A DNA stretch of 64,000 nucleotides. Source: Dactylosporangium sucinum. Its GTDB lineage: Bacteria; Actinomycetota; Actinomycetes; Mycobacteriales; Micromonosporaceae. Positions within the stretch are counted from its first letter, which is position 1, and every line of letters starts with the position of its first letter. This document shows, piece after piece, positions 30,398-39,121 of this stretch. Location of the stretch: positions 246 through 64,245 of the forward strand of contig NZ_BMPI01000024.1 of assembly GCF_014647515.1 (NCBI RefSeq), read 5' to 3'. Position numbers and translations under genes: made by a program. Below the pieces are notes generated by a model. It saw only the letters and a list, made by a program, of their open reading frames with translations, made no database searches and was not told the origin of the DNA.

Positions 30398-31900
30398 TCA
30401 GTGTTTCGGGCCGGCCAGGCGCAGGGCCAGCGCCGGGCACACCGCGATCGCCTCGCGGGCGACCGGCTCCAGCCGGGGCGGGATCGGGGCGTCGCCCAGG
30501 GCCGGGAAGCCGTTGGCGTCCAGGCGGATCAGGTCCGGGGCCACGTCGGCGCACAGGCCGTGGGCGTCGCAGCGGGACCAGTCCACGGTCAGCCGGCGCT
30601 CGCCGTGCGGGGTCGTGCCGGGGACCGGCAGCCGGCCCTCGACCGGGCGGCCGCACGTCCCCGCCGTCGCGTGGCGGTGCAGGTCGTCGGCGAAGGCTTC
30701 CAGGGCCGACGTGGCGAATCCGGCGGTACCGTCGGGATGGCTGCACGCGCCGCGTCCCACGACCGCGCCGGCCGCCGCGCGGACCGCGGCCGGGTCGCCC
30801 GTGCCCGCCACCACGGCGTCCACGGCCCGGGCCAGGTCGGGCAGGCCGAGCCGGCACGGGCCGCACTGGCCGGCCGACTCGGCGGCGAGGTACCGCACGA
30901 CCCGCGCCACCTCGCCCAGCGGGCAGGTCGCGTGGTCGATCGGCAGCACGATGCCCGCGCCGAGCGAGCCGCCGGCGGCGCGCAGGCCGCGGCGGGAGAA
31001 CGTGGCGGTGCGCGCCTTCGCCAGGGGCACCCAGCGGCCGTGGAACCCGCCGAACAGCACCGCCGGGCCGTCCGGCACGCCGCAGGCGTCGAGCACCGCC
31101 GGCACCGGCGTGCCGGCCGGGCACTCGACGACCGCGGGGCGGGCGGCGCTGCCGGTGACGCTCAGCAGTACCGTGCCGGACTCCTCGTCGCCGAGCTCCG
31201 CGTAGCGGGCGGGCCCGAGGCGCGCGGCGACGGCGAGCTGCGCGTACGTCTCGGCGTTGGAGAGCAGGGTCGGCCGGCCGTCGACGCCGGCGTCGCTCGC
31301 GCGGCGCTTGATGCCGGGCGGGATGTGCGGCAGGCCGTTGATGCCCTGCACCAGGGCGCCGCCCTCGCCGGAGATGAACCGGTGCGGCACGCGCACCAGC
31401 CGCGCCGGCGCCGGCAGCGGCTGCTCGCGCAGCGCGGCGAGCATCGACGCCTCGCCGACCCCGTCGTCGGCGACCGCGATGACGATCTCCGCCGCGTGCA
31501 GCGCCCAGGCGGCGAGCGCCGCGCCGTCGAGGACCAGGTGCGGGGCCCGGGTGAGCAGCACCTTGTCCTTCCAGGCGGCCGGCTCGCCCTCGGTGGCGTT
31601 GACGACGACCGCGGGTGCGACGGTACGGCGGTCGACCGAGCCCAGCACCGCCCGCACCTTCTTGGCGAACGGGAACCCGGCCCCGCCGCGACCCGCGAGC
31701 CTGACCCGCTCGGCGAGGTCGACGAGCCCGGCCGCGGTGAGCGGGCCGAGCGGGCCGTGGACGGCGAGGTGGGCGCGCAGGTCGAGCCGGTGCTGCGGCC
31801 CGTGGAGCCCGGCCGTGAGCCGGGGCCGGCCCAGGGCCAGCACCTCGGGGACCCGCACCGGCGCGGGGGCGGGGCGGTCGCGCGTGCCGAGCCGGATCAT
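30398..31900 (-). CDS. NuoF-like flavoprotein with C-terminal ferredoxin domain
   Basis: The 500-aa protein resembles NADH dehydrogenase subunit F: FMN loop LAGRGGAGFPFAKKVRAVLG, NATEGEPAAWKDKVLLTRAP, and the SLBB region. The iron-sulfur motif reads ESAGQCGPCR with a later GRGACSHPDG; the first Cys of the usual ESCGxCxPCR is Ala, so the cluster ligand set is changed. The C-terminal 65 residues form a one-cluster ferredoxin (CDAHGLC and AVCPALAL). It overlaps the membrane gene upstream, so the pair may pass electrons to or from a b-type haem membrane protein. Confidence 0.85.
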   Translation of the reverse strand: MIRLGTRDRPAPAPVRVPEVLALGRPRLTAGLHGPQHRLDLRAHLAVHGPLGPLTAAGLVDLAERVRLAGRGGAGFPFAKKVRAVLGSVDRRTVAPAVVVNATEGEPAAWKDKVLLTRAPHLVLDGAALAAWALHAAEIVIAVADDGVGEASMLAALREQPLPAPARLVRVPHRFISGEGGALVQGINGLPHIPPGIKRRASDAGVDGRPTLLSNAETYAQLAVAARLGPARYAELGDEESGTVLLSVTGSAARPAVVECPAGTPVPAVLDACGVPDGPAVLFGGFHGRWVPLAKARTATFSRRGLRAAGGSLGAGIVLPIDHATCPLGEVARVVRYLAAESAGQCGPCRLGLPDLARAVDAVVAGTGDPAAVRAAAGAVVGRGACSHPDGTAGFATSALEAFADDLHRHATAGTCGRPVEGRLPVPGTTPHGERRLTVDWSRCDAHGLCADVAPDLIRLDANGFPALGDAPIPPRLEPVAREAIAVCPALALRLAGPKH

Positions 31901-33009
31901 CGGGCCTCACCGCGCAGGACCCGCCAGTACTGCTCGTCGTCGAGGTCGTGCGCGCGCTCCTTCGGCCGGGCGGCGCCCGCCGGCCGGCGGGCCGGGCGGG
32001 AGGCGCGGGGCGGGGCCGGGGGCTGGCCGGCACCGCGGCGCATGATCCGCTGGGAGTCGAGGTTGACGAGCGTGGGGGTGTCGTCGTCCGGGTACAGGTC
32101 GTTGGCCTCCGCGGCCTCCGCCCGCCGCGCGTCGAGCCGGTCGCGCAGGCTCATGACGGGCTGGAGTTGCGGGGACGGGGCGGGCGTGGCGGGAGCGGGG
32201 CGCTGGGCGCGGGCGGGCTCGTCCGGCCGGTCGGGTTCCCGCGACTGCGGTGGCGGCGCGGGACGGTCCGCGGGCGGGGCGGCCCAGAGGTGCTCGGCGG
32301 ACGGCGCGCCCCAGTGGAACGCGGCCCGGTGCGGCGTGTGCGGGATGCTCGTCGTCGTGCGGTCGGCCGAGCGCCGGTGGCGCCGGTGGCGGGACTCGGC
32401 CGACAGCCGCAGGCCGAGCGCGACCGCGGTGAGGAAGAACAGGACGAGGTACGACGCCGTGACCCAGACCGCCGGCGGGCGCCCGGCGCTCAGGCCGTGC
32501 AGCAGGGCGAGCGGCCAGCAGAGGTACGCGGCGGCGTGGATCGGGCGCCACAGCCCCGCCCGGGCCTCGCCGGCGAAGCGGGCGCGGGCGACGCCGGTCC
32601 AGATGACGGCACCCATCAGGTATGCGGCCAGGGTGCCGAGGCCGACCGCCGCCGGGGCCGCGGCGAAGGGCACCACCGCGGCGGCCGCGGACACGCGCGC
32701 CGACAGCACCTCGCTGAGCACGTGCACGGCCAGGCAGGACACGGCGATGACGCCGAGCGTGCGGTGGATCGACTGCAGCCAGACCCGGTGCCGGGGCAGG
32801 AGCAGCACCCGGTCGGTGGCGACCAGGCCGCCGATCACCGTGAGGGTCAGCGACACCAGCGTGAACACGCCGCCGTAGAACCGCAGGAACGCGTAGAGGT
32901 GGTGCAGCCCGCCGGTCGCGGTGCCGAGCACCGCCAGGCCGGCCAGCGCCGTGATCGTGATCCAGCGGGCGGGGGGCCGCGCGCCGGATCGTGAACTCCG
33001 CCTGTCCAC
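31897..33009 (-). CDS. Ferric-reductase-like haem membrane protein
   Basis: Six membrane helices with paired histidines are seen (TGGLHHLYAFLRFYGGVF, HRTLGVIAVSCLAVHVLSEV, WRPIHAAAYLCWPLALLHGL), the layout of ferric reductase-like/cytochrome b561-type domains. A long Pro/Arg-rich cytoplasmic tail ends EQYWRVLRG. Start GTG 33009 is chosen because TTGACC-17-TACGTT ends six bases before it; a TTG at 33033 would overlap the promoter. It overlaps the NuoF-like gene by four bases and probably works with it. Confidence 0.85.
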   Translation of the reverse strand: MDRRSSRSGARPPARWITITALAGLAVLGTATGGLHHLYAFLRFYGGVFTLVSLTLTVIGGLVATDRVLLLPRHRVWLQSIHRTLGVIAVSCLAVHVLSEVLSARVSAAAAVVPFAAAPAAVGLGTLAAYLMGAVIWTGVARARFAGEARAGLWRPIHAAAYLCWPLALLHGLSAGRPPAVWVTASYLVLFFLTAVALGLRLSAESRHRRHRRSADRTTTSIPHTPHRAAFHWGAPSAEHLWAAPPADRPAPPPQSREPDRPDEPARAQRPAPATPAPSPQLQPVMSLRDRLDARRAEAAEANDLYPDDDTPTLVNLDSQRIMRRGAGQPPAPPRASRPARRPAGAARPKERAHDLDDEQYWRVLRGEAR

Positions 33010-33015
33010 CGGCAG

Positions 33016-33044
33016 AACGTACGACCGCGGCAAGAGCCGGTCAA
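33016..33044 (-). promoter_or_regulatory. Leaderless promoter of the redox operon
   Basis: TTGACC (33039-33044) and TACGTT (33016-33021) on the minus strand have an ideal 17-base spacer. The GTG at 33009 lies where transcription should start. Confidence 0.75.
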
Positions 33045-33141
33045 TTTAAGTTTATCTGGGCCAATCGGCCGTCCCGGACACGTCTCGGCAGGCCGGTTAA
33101 ACAATGCGCGCGGGGTCCTTCAAGTCCCGCTTAACCAGGCG

Positions 33142-33747
33142 TTAGATCCAGCCGTGCTCGCGCGCCGCGCGCAGCGCCTCGGCCCGGTTGGACACCCCGA
33201 GTTTCTGCACGATGGCTGTCAAATGATTCCGCACGGTACCGCTGGACAGATGCGTCCGCCGGGCGATCGCGGCGACCGGAGTGCCGGGCTCGGCGAGCCG
33301 CAGCAGCTCGAGCTCCCGCGGCGTGAGCGGGCAGGGCGGGGCGGCCAGGGCGGCGGCCGCGAGCGACGGGTCGACGTAGCGGTCCCCGCCGTGGACGCGC
33401 CGGATCACGTCGGCGAGCGCGCCGCCCGGCGACCCCTTCGGCAGGAACCCCTTCGCGCCGGCCGCGAGCGCCCGCGACAGGTGCGCGGGCCGCCCCCGGC
33501 CGGTGAGGATCACGACCGCGCACGCGGGCAGCACCCGGGTCAGCTCGGCCGTCACCCGCAGGCCGTCGAGGGCCGGCATCTCCAGGTCGACGACGGCGAC
33601 GTCCGGCCGGTGGGCCAGCGCGGCGTCGACCGCGGCCCGGCCGTCGGCGGCCTGCGCGACGACGTCGAGGTCGGGCTCCAGGCCGAGCAGCGCGGCGAGC
33701 GCGACCCGGATGAGCTCCTCGTCGTCGGCGAGCAGCACCCGGATCAC
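33142..33747 (-). CDS. NarL/LuxR-family response regulator
   Basis: The 201-aa protein starts with GTG 33747 (VIRVLLADDEELIRVALAAL), keeps the phospho-acceptor Asp (VAVVDLEMPALDG) and Lys (FLPKGSPGG), and has a LuxR HTH (LTPRELELLRLAEPGTPVAA, SGTVRNHLTAIVQKLGVSNR). The DesR-like layout fits small kinases of the DesK type. The start overlaps the kinase stop by four bases (GTGA). Confidence 0.94.
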   Translation of the reverse strand: MIRVLLADDEELIRVALAALLGLEPDLDVVAQAADGRAAVDAALAHRPDVAVVDLEMPALDGLRVTAELTRVLPACAVVILTGRGRPAHLSRALAAGAKGFLPKGSPGGALADVIRRVHGGDRYVDPSLAAAALAAPPCPLTPRELELLRLAEPGTPVAAIARRTHLSSGTVRNHLTAIVQKLGVSNRAEALRAAREHGWI

Positions 33748-34829
33748 GCACGCGCCTCCAGGACGAACCGGCCGTCCCCGGCGCGGGTGGTGAGCGTGCC
33801 GCCGGCCGCCGACAGCCGCTCGGCGAGCCCGGTCAGGCCGTAGCCGCCGGGCCGCGCCGGCCCGTCGGCGACCCCGTCGTTCGTCACGCGCATGACCGCC
33901 TTCCCGTCCTCGTGCGACACCTCGATCGTGCACCACGCGGCCCGGCTGTGCCGCAGCACGTTGGTGCTCGCCTCGCGCAGCACCGCCGCGAACTCCGGCG
34001 GCACGCCGGCCACGGCGTCCGGGGCCGAGGCCGTGCAGCGGATGCCGCACGAGCGCAGCAGCGCGGCGACGGACGCCAGGTGCTCGCCGAAGTCGACGGT
34101 GCGGTAGCCGTGGACGGCCTCGTGGACGTCGTCGAGGGCGGTGCCGGCGAGCCGCTGCACCTCGGCGGCCTCGCGACCGGCGCGCTCCGGGTCGGTGCCG
34201 GCCAGCCGGGACGCCAGCTCGGCCTTGAGCGCGATGATCGACAGGCTGTGGCCGAGCAGGTCGTGGACGTCGCGGGCGAACCGCAGCCGCTCCTCGGCGG
34301 CGGCCAGCCGGGCCCGGGCGTGCTGCCCCTCGCGGGCCTGGAGCAGCAGGTCCCAGAACCACACCTGCCACCAGCTGACGAGCGCGACCCCGGCGCCGAC
34401 GACCGCGATCGCCGGCACCGCCCGGCCGCCGACCAGCAGCCCGGCGGCCACGGCGGCACCGCAGCTGGCCAGAGCCCAGCCGCGGTGGCCCAGCAGCGGG
34501 GCGGTGCCGACGACGGAGACGCCGATCCACACCCAGGCGTCGGTGGGGCCGAGCAGGGGGAGCGACGCGGCGGCGGCCACCGCGTAGCCGAGCAGGAGCC
34601 GCCGCCGGGCCGCGGGCCCCAGCCAGGGCGTGATCGCCGCGTAGATCGCCGCGCCCTGACCGGCGGTGAAGGCCACGACGCCGGCCAGGGCGGCGGCCGA
34701 CCGCCACGGGGAGAGCGCGCTCCACGGCGTGGTGGCCAGCGGCAGTACCAGACCCGTGACCGCGTGCAGGCCCAGCGAGACGATGCCCACGAGCCGCGCC
34801 CGCCGCAGCTGCCGATCCGCCCCCGTCAT
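33744..34829 (-). CDS. DesK-like sensor histidine kinase
   Basis: The 361-aa protein has about five or six membrane helices, then LAAAEERLRFARDVHDLLGH with the phosphorylated His in DVHDLLGHSLSIIALKAELA. The HATPase has VLREASTNVLRHSRA (N box), VTNDG and GGYGLTGLAERLSAAGG (G box). The ATG at 34829 overlaps the upstream membrane gene by four bases. It pairs with the regulator at 33142. The signal may be membrane state, as with DesK; that is inference. Confidence 0.92.
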   Translation of the reverse strand: MTGADRQLRRARLVGIVSLGLHAVTGLVLPLATTPWSALSPWRSAAALAGVVAFTAGQGAAIYAAITPWLGPAARRRLLLGYAVAAAASLPLLGPTDAWVWIGVSVVGTAPLLGHRGWALASCGAAVAAGLLVGGRAVPAIAVVGAGVALVSWWQVWFWDLLLQAREGQHARARLAAAEERLRFARDVHDLLGHSLSIIALKAELASRLAGTDPERAGREAAEVQRLAGTALDDVHEAVHGYRTVDFGEHLASVAALLRSCGIRCTASAPDAVAGVPPEFAAVLREASTNVLRHSRAAWCTIEVSHEDGKAVMRVTNDGVADGPARPGGYGLTGLAERLSAAGGTLTTRAGDGRFVLEARA

Positions 34830-35221
34830 CGGGCGATCGTAGTCGCGCCGTACACCAGGGCCGCCGCCACGAGCAGGTCGTACGGCAGGCAGAAGCCGAT
34901 GATCCAGCGGGGGATCACCGTGCCGTCGCGGTGGAACCAGTCCCAGACGGCGTGGCCGGCCCAGCCGGCGGCGACCACGTACTGCCCGGCGACCGGGTCG
35001 ACCACGAGCGCGGCGCCGGCCGCGGCGGTGAAGAGCGCGACCCCGGCGAGCTGCCGGGCGACGAGCCGGTGCCGGGCGAGGGCCAGCACGAGGTACAGCA
35101 GCGCGGCCGCGGGCGGGATCCACAGCACGGGCCCGGCCGGGGCGAAGGCGGCGAGGTCGGCGAACTCGGCCGCCCCGACGACGAAGCCGGCGACGACGGC
35201 CGGCCAGACGAACTTCGACAT
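34826..35221 (-). CDS. Four-helix membrane protein, 131 aa
   Basis: ATG 35221 starts MSKFVWPAVVAGFVVGAAEF. Four hydrophobic segments follow and the protein ends DLLVAAALVYGATTIAR. The phrase AGHAVWDWFHRDGTVIPRWI with a conserved His-x4-Asp-x2-His feel is characteristic. The function is unknown. It is the first gene of the operon with the DesK-like pair, so it may supply or modulate the signal. Confidence 0.8.
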   Translation of the reverse strand: MSKFVWPAVVAGFVVGAAEFADLAAFAPAGPVLWIPPAAALLYLVLALARHRLVARQLAGVALFTAAAGAALVVDPVAGQYVVAAGWAGHAVWDWFHRDGTVIPRWIIGFCLPYDLLVAAALVYGATTIAR

Positions 35222-35259
35222 GCGTCGAGCCTCGGCCGGGCCGCGCGCAACCCACAGCT

Positions 35260-35292
35260 GCGGATTGTCATGCCTCGGGCATGACAATCCGC
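35260..35292 (-). terminator. Terminator of the glycosyltransferase gene
   Basis: GCGGATTGTCATGCC and its exact reverse complement form a 15-bp stem with a TCG loop, one base past the stop codon at 35294. Confidence 0.85.
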
Positions 35293-35293
35293 G

Positions 35294-36508
35294 TCAGACC
35301 CGCAGGCCCGCCTCGCGATGGGCGTGGTCGATCAGCGTCGCGTACGAGGCGATCATCCGGGTGTGGCTGAACCGCTCCCGGCTGCCCAGCAGCGCCGGGG
35401 TGAACTCGGCCCGCCGGTCGACCGCCTCCGACCAGGCCGCGGCGATCGCGTCCGGCTCCGGCTGGGTGATCAGGCCGTGCCCGGCGACGATGAGCGCGGT
35501 GTCGCCGACGTCGGTCGAGACCGGTACCGCGCCGCACATCGCGCCCTCGATCAGGCACAGCGGGGCGGCCTCGCCGCTCGCCGAGGTCAGCGCGACCACG
35601 TCGGTGGCGGCGTAGACGAGCTCCATGTCGCGCCGGATGCCGAGCAGGTGCAGCCGGGCCAGGTGCCGCGGCTCGTCCGCGAACACGTCGGTGAGCAGCC
35701 CGCACAGCTCGGGGTTGGCGGCGCTCATCCCCGCGCCGCACATGAGCACGTGCCCGGCGGGCTCGCGCTGCAGGTAGCGCCGGGCCGCCAGCAGGAACAG
35801 GTGGACGTTCTTCATCGGGTCGTACCGCGCGGCGAGGGTGACCACCCGCGCCTTCGCCGGCACGCCGAGCGCCCGGCGCAGCGCCGGCCGGCGGCGGGCC
35901 GTCACCGGCTGGAACCGCGCCAGGTCCACGCCGTTGGGGATCACGTGCAGCAGCCGCTGCGGGATCCCGGCGGCCCGGTAGGCGTCCCTCGTGGACTCGG
36001 CGCAGCAGATCGCGGCGGCGACCCGGCCCTCGGCGACCGCGGTCCGGAAGTCGTCGAGCGCGCTGCCCTGGTTGTGCGGGTCGGAGCGGTGCAGGCAGAC
36101 GATCACCGGCTTGCGCGGGAAGTCCGGCCGGTTCACCAGCCGCAGCGGCTGCTCCTTGAGCGACAGGATGATGTCGGCCCGCTCGGCGTGCGCGATCGCG
36201 GTGGCGACCTCGGCCGCGCTGAACGTCCGGCGGGTCGCGGTGCCGCCCCCGACGCGGCGGCCGAGCGCGTTCACCTCGACGCCGGCCGCGTGCAACCAGC
36301 GGTACGAGGCGTCGTCCTCCATCCGCTGCAGGACGGTCTCCCGGCGCATCGCGCTGTGCAGGCTCAGCACCGAGTGCCGGTGCGAGCCTGCGGTGTGCAG
36401 CCCGGCCACGACGGTGCTGTGGAGGGCCCGGGCGCCACCGGCGAAAAACCCCTCATAGATCGACATCACGCGCAGTCGGCTTGTCACGGGCAAATCATCA
36501 CCCGCCAT
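35294..36508 (-). CDS. GT4-family glycosyltransferase
   Basis: The 404-aa protein shows the GT-B layout: LRVMSIYEGFFAGGARALHS at the N-terminus (acceptor side), VIPNGVDLARFQP, VTLAARYDPMKNVHLFLLAA and, near the C-terminus, LTSASGEAAPLCLIEGAMCG, the E-x7-E region that binds the nucleotide sugar. It probably adds sugar to a glycan or lipid of the envelope. ATG 36508 is used; GTG 36487 (before TSRLRVMS) is a fair alternative. It stands alone with its own terminator. Confidence 0.9.
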   Translation of the reverse strand: MAGDDLPVTSRLRVMSIYEGFFAGGARALHSTVVAGLHTAGSHRHSVLSLHSAMRRETVLQRMEDDASYRWLHAAGVEVNALGRRVGGGTATRRTFSAAEVATAIAHAERADIILSLKEQPLRLVNRPDFPRKPVIVCLHRSDPHNQGSALDDFRTAVAEGRVAAAICCAESTRDAYRAAGIPQRLLHVIPNGVDLARFQPVTARRRPALRRALGVPAKARVVTLAARYDPMKNVHLFLLAARRYLQREPAGHVLMCGAGMSAANPELCGLLTDVFADEPRHLARLHLLGIRRDMELVYAATDVVALTSASGEAAPLCLIEGAMCGAVPVSTDVGDTALIVAGHGLITQPEPDAIAAAWSEAVDRRAEFTPALLGSRERFSHTRMIASYATLIDHAHREAGLRV

Positions 36509-36664
36509 GCCGGATCTGTCAGGCTGAAACGGCGCTCCCCGAGTGAACTGTGCGTTTCGGGGAAATCACGCTTCGGTACCGCGGTCACGCATTTCGGTGA
36601 GCCTGATGACCTGCGGTTTCGTCTCGTGCGGCGGCCGCCGTGAGCCGGTATTCTGCCGCACCGG

Positions 36665-36695
36665 TTGACCGCGGCGGCCGCGTCCGGGGTACCGT
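36665..36695 (+). promoter_or_regulatory. Promoter upstream of the leader ORF
   Basis: TTGACC (36665-36670) and TACCGT (36690-36695) are 19 bases apart. The ATG of the leader ORF lies seven bases after the -10, so the transcript is probably leaderless. Confidence 0.5.
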
Positions 36696-36702
36696 CCCCG
36701 GC

Positions 36703-36738
36703 ATGCGTCCGCGACGATTTCCGGTGGCGCCGTCGTGA
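36703..36738 (+). CDS. Leader peptide of 11 residues, coupled to the response regulator
   Basis: ATG 36703 opens [11 protein letters not shown] and stops with TGA at 36736-36738. The GTG start of the regulator (36735) overlaps this stop (GTGA). Translation of the leader would bring ribosomes to the regulator start, which has no good ribosome site of its own. The peptide is too short for homology. Confidence 0.45.
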   Translation: MRPRRFPVAPS

Positions 36739-37370
36739 CCGTCACCGTGCTCGTCGTCGACGACAATCCGGTCGTCCGGGAGGCGCTGCGCGGGTTCCTC
36801 GACACCGGCGGCGCGACCCGGGTCGTCGGCGAGGCCGGCAACGGGCAGGCGGCCCTCGCGCTGGCGCTGCGGCACCGGCCGCACGTCACGCTGCTCGACC
36901 ACCGCATGCCGATCGCCCACGGGCTGTCCATCGTCACCGAGCTGGCCCGGCTCACCGCCGTCCTCGCACTCACGAGCGACGCGAGCCCCGAGGTCATCGG
37001 GGCGATGCTGCGCGGCGGCGCCCGCGGGTACCTCGTCCACGGCCAGTTCGACCCGCCGGAGCTGCTGCGGGCGGTGCTGGCGGTGGCCGGCGGGCAGGGC
37101 TGGCTCTCGCCGGTCGCGGCCTCCGTCGCCACCTCGGCGCTGCGCTCGCAGGGCGACGCCGAGCGGGGGCGGGCCGCGTTCGGGCTGACGGACCGCGAGC
37201 GCGACGTCCTCGACCTGCTCAGCGCCGGCCGGTCGAACGCGGCGATCGCCGAGCGGCTCGGGCTGACCGAGAAGACCGTGAAGAACCACCTGTACAACAT
37301 CTTCGCCAAGCTCGGGGTGAGCAGCCGCACCGAGGCGGTGGTGCGGTGGGCTGGGCCTTTCGACTCATGA
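36735..37370 (+). CDS. Orphan NarL-type response regulator with altered receiver
   Basis: The 211-aa protein has a receiver start [20 protein letters not shown] and Asp in [14 protein letters not shown]. The usual Lys after the fifth strand is replaced: the segment reads [13 protein letters not shown]. The Thr/Ser switch position is present (ALTSDAS). The LuxR HTH is intact ([40 protein letters not shown]). No kinase is adjacent. The loss of the Lys suggests that it may not be switched by normal phosphorylation. Confidence 0.88.
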   Translation: MTVTVLVVDDNPVVREALRGFLDTGGATRVVGEAGNGQAALALALRHRPHVTLLDHRMPIAHGLSIVTELARLTAVLALTSDASPEVIGAMLRGGARGYLVHGQFDPPELLRAVLAVAGGQGWLSPVAASVATSALRSQGDAERGRAAFGLTDRERDVLDLLSAGRSNAAIAERLGLTEKTVKNHLYNIFAKLGVSSRTEAVVRWAGPFDS

Positions 37371-37434
37371 CCGGGCCGGGCGGTTCGCCTACCGTCGGCG
37401 GCGGGTGGCACCGACTCGAAAGGCCTGCACACAC

Positions 37435-38403
37435 GTGCGTCTCCGACCGCTGTTCGCCGTGCTCGCCGCCGGCGCCCTGCTGACCGCCGTGGCGGCGTGC
37501 GACCCGTCCGCGCCCGTCATCTCCCAGCCGCCGCCGTCACCGACCGTCCTGTCTCCCGTGCCGTCCGTCGCGCCGTCATCGCCTTCCCCGTCGGTCAGTG
37601 CCGGGACGGCCGCCCCTCAGCCGGCGAAGACGTTCACCGACAAGCCGCCGCAGGCGCAGTACCGCGAGTTCGCCGCGAACTGCACCGAGACGCACCGCGC
37701 CGGCGACGACCCGATCGTGTTCCCCGGCCTGCCGGGCGCGGCCCACGACCACACGTTCGTCGGCAACCCCGCGACCACGGCGACGTCGACGCCGGAGAGC
37801 CTGCTGAAGGGCTCGACGTCGTGCCAGGACAAGCTGGACGCCTCGTCGTACTGGTTCCCGACCCTGTCCCAGAACGGCACCGTGGTGCAGCCGCAGATGG
37901 TCACCGTCTACTACAAGTCGGGGGTCAAGGACTACCGGACCGTCCAGCCGTTCCCGGCCGGGTTCCGGCTGGTCGTCGGCGACGTGAAGACGGCGTCGGC
38001 CGAGCAGTTCACCGGCACGTGGAGCTGCACCGGGTACCTCGGCAAGGACATCCCGCCGTCGTGCCCGGCCGGATCGTCGCTCATCGTCCGCATGCAGGCG
38101 CCGAGCTGCTGGGACGGCGTGCACCTGGACTCGCCCGACCACAAGTCGCACATGGCCTGGCCGGTCGGCGGGGTGTGCCCGAAGGACCACCCCGTGCCGC
38201 TGCCGATGTTCGAGCTCAAGGTGCCCTACAAGCTGCCCGGCGGCAACACGGGCGGCCTGCGGTACTCGTCGGGCGCCGCGCACTCGTTCCACTACGACTT
38301 CATGAACGGCTGGGACGCGCCGCGCCAGGCCCAGCTGGTCGCGCACTGCGTCAACGGCGGCCGCCAATGCAACGGGCTGGGCGTCGACCAGCACAAACCG
38401 TAG
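37435..38403 (+). CDS. DUF1996 lipoprotein
   Basis: The 322-aa protein has a lipoprotein signal (LLTAVAAC, lipid Cys near residue 22), a Pro/Ser linker and a DUF1996 domain (FAANCTETHRAGDDPIVFPG, GAAHDHTFVGN, SCWDGVHLDSPDHKSHMAWP, HSFHYDFMNGWD). It parallels the DUF1996 domain of the gene at 25803 throughout but lacks the discoidin domain. GTG 37435 puts the signal at the N-terminus. It is monocistronic, convergent with the regulator at 38414. Confidence 0.87.
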   Translation: MRLRPLFAVLAAGALLTAVAACDPSAPVISQPPPSPTVLSPVPSVAPSSPSPSVSAGTAAPQPAKTFTDKPPQAQYREFAANCTETHRAGDDPIVFPGLPGAAHDHTFVGNPATTATSTPESLLKGSTSCQDKLDASSYWFPTLSQNGTVVQPQMVTVYYKSGVKDYRTVQPFPAGFRLVVGDVKTASAEQFTGTWSCTGYLGKDIPPSCPAGSSLIVRMQAPSCWDGVHLDSPDHKSHMAWPVGGVCPKDHPVPLPMFELKVPYKLPGGNTGGLRYSSGAAHSFHYDFMNGWDAPRQAQLVAHCVNGGRQCNGLGVDQHKP

Positions 38404-38413
38404 GGACAGGCCT

Positions 38414-39121
38414 TTAGGGACGGACGAGGCCCGACTCGTAGGCCAGGATCACGAGCTGGACGCGGTCGCGCACGCCCGCCTTGGCGATCGCGCGCGTGAC
38501 GTGGGTCTTGGCCGTGAGCGGGCTGATGTACAGGCGGGCGGCGATCTCCTCGTTCGACAGCCCGCTCGCGACCAGCCGGACGATCTCGACCTCGCGCGGG
38601 GTCAGGGCGGCCAGCCGGTCGCGGGCGGCGCTCGCCGGGCCGGCCGGGTCGGCCGCGCCGCCCGGGTTCGCCGCGCCGGCTGGATGCACCGCACCCGGCG
38701 CGAACCGGGCGATCACGCGGGCCGTCACGCTCGGCGACAGCAGCGCCTCGCCGGCCGCGACCACCCGCACCGCGCGGCGCAGGTCCTCGGGCTCGACCTC
38801 CTTGGTGAGGAAGCCGCTGGCCCCGGCCCGCAGCGCCGCGAACACGTTCTCGTCGGTCTCGAACGTGGTCAGCACGACGACCCGGGTGCCGGCCAGCCCG
38901 GGGTTGCCGGTGATGCGGGCGGTCGCGGCGATGCCGTCGAGGCCGGGCATGCGGATGTCCATGAGGACGACGTCGGGCCGGTGCCGGCGCGCCTCGCGGA
39001 CGGCCTCGTCCCCGCTCGACGCCTCGGCGACGACCGTGATGTCCCGGGACCGGCGCAGCAGGCTGCCGAGCCCGGCCCGCACGAGCGCCTGGTCGTCGGC
39101 GAGCAGCACGGAGATCGTCAT
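38414..39121 (-). CDS. NarL/LuxR-family response regulator
   Basis: The 235-aa protein has VLLADDQALVRAGLGSLLRR, Asp in VVLMDIRMPGLDG and Lys in FLTKEVEPEDL, then an unusual Ala/Gly/Pro linker (GAVHPAGAANPGGAADPAGP) and a LuxR HTH (LTPREVEIVRLVASGLSNEE, AKTHVTRAIAKAGVRDRVQL). Its start overlaps the kinase stop (ATGA). Confidence 0.94.
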   Translation of the reverse strand: MTISVLLADDQALVRAGLGSLLRRSRDITVVAEASSGDEAVREARRHRPDVVLMDIRMPGLDGIAATARITGNPGLAGTRVVVLTTFETDENVFAALRAGASGFLTKEVEPEDLRRAVRVVAAGEALLSPSVTARVIARFAPGAVHPAGAANPGGAADPAGPASAARDRLAALTPREVEIVRLVASGLSNEEIAARLYISPLTAKTHVTRAIAKAGVRDRVQLVILAYESGLVRP

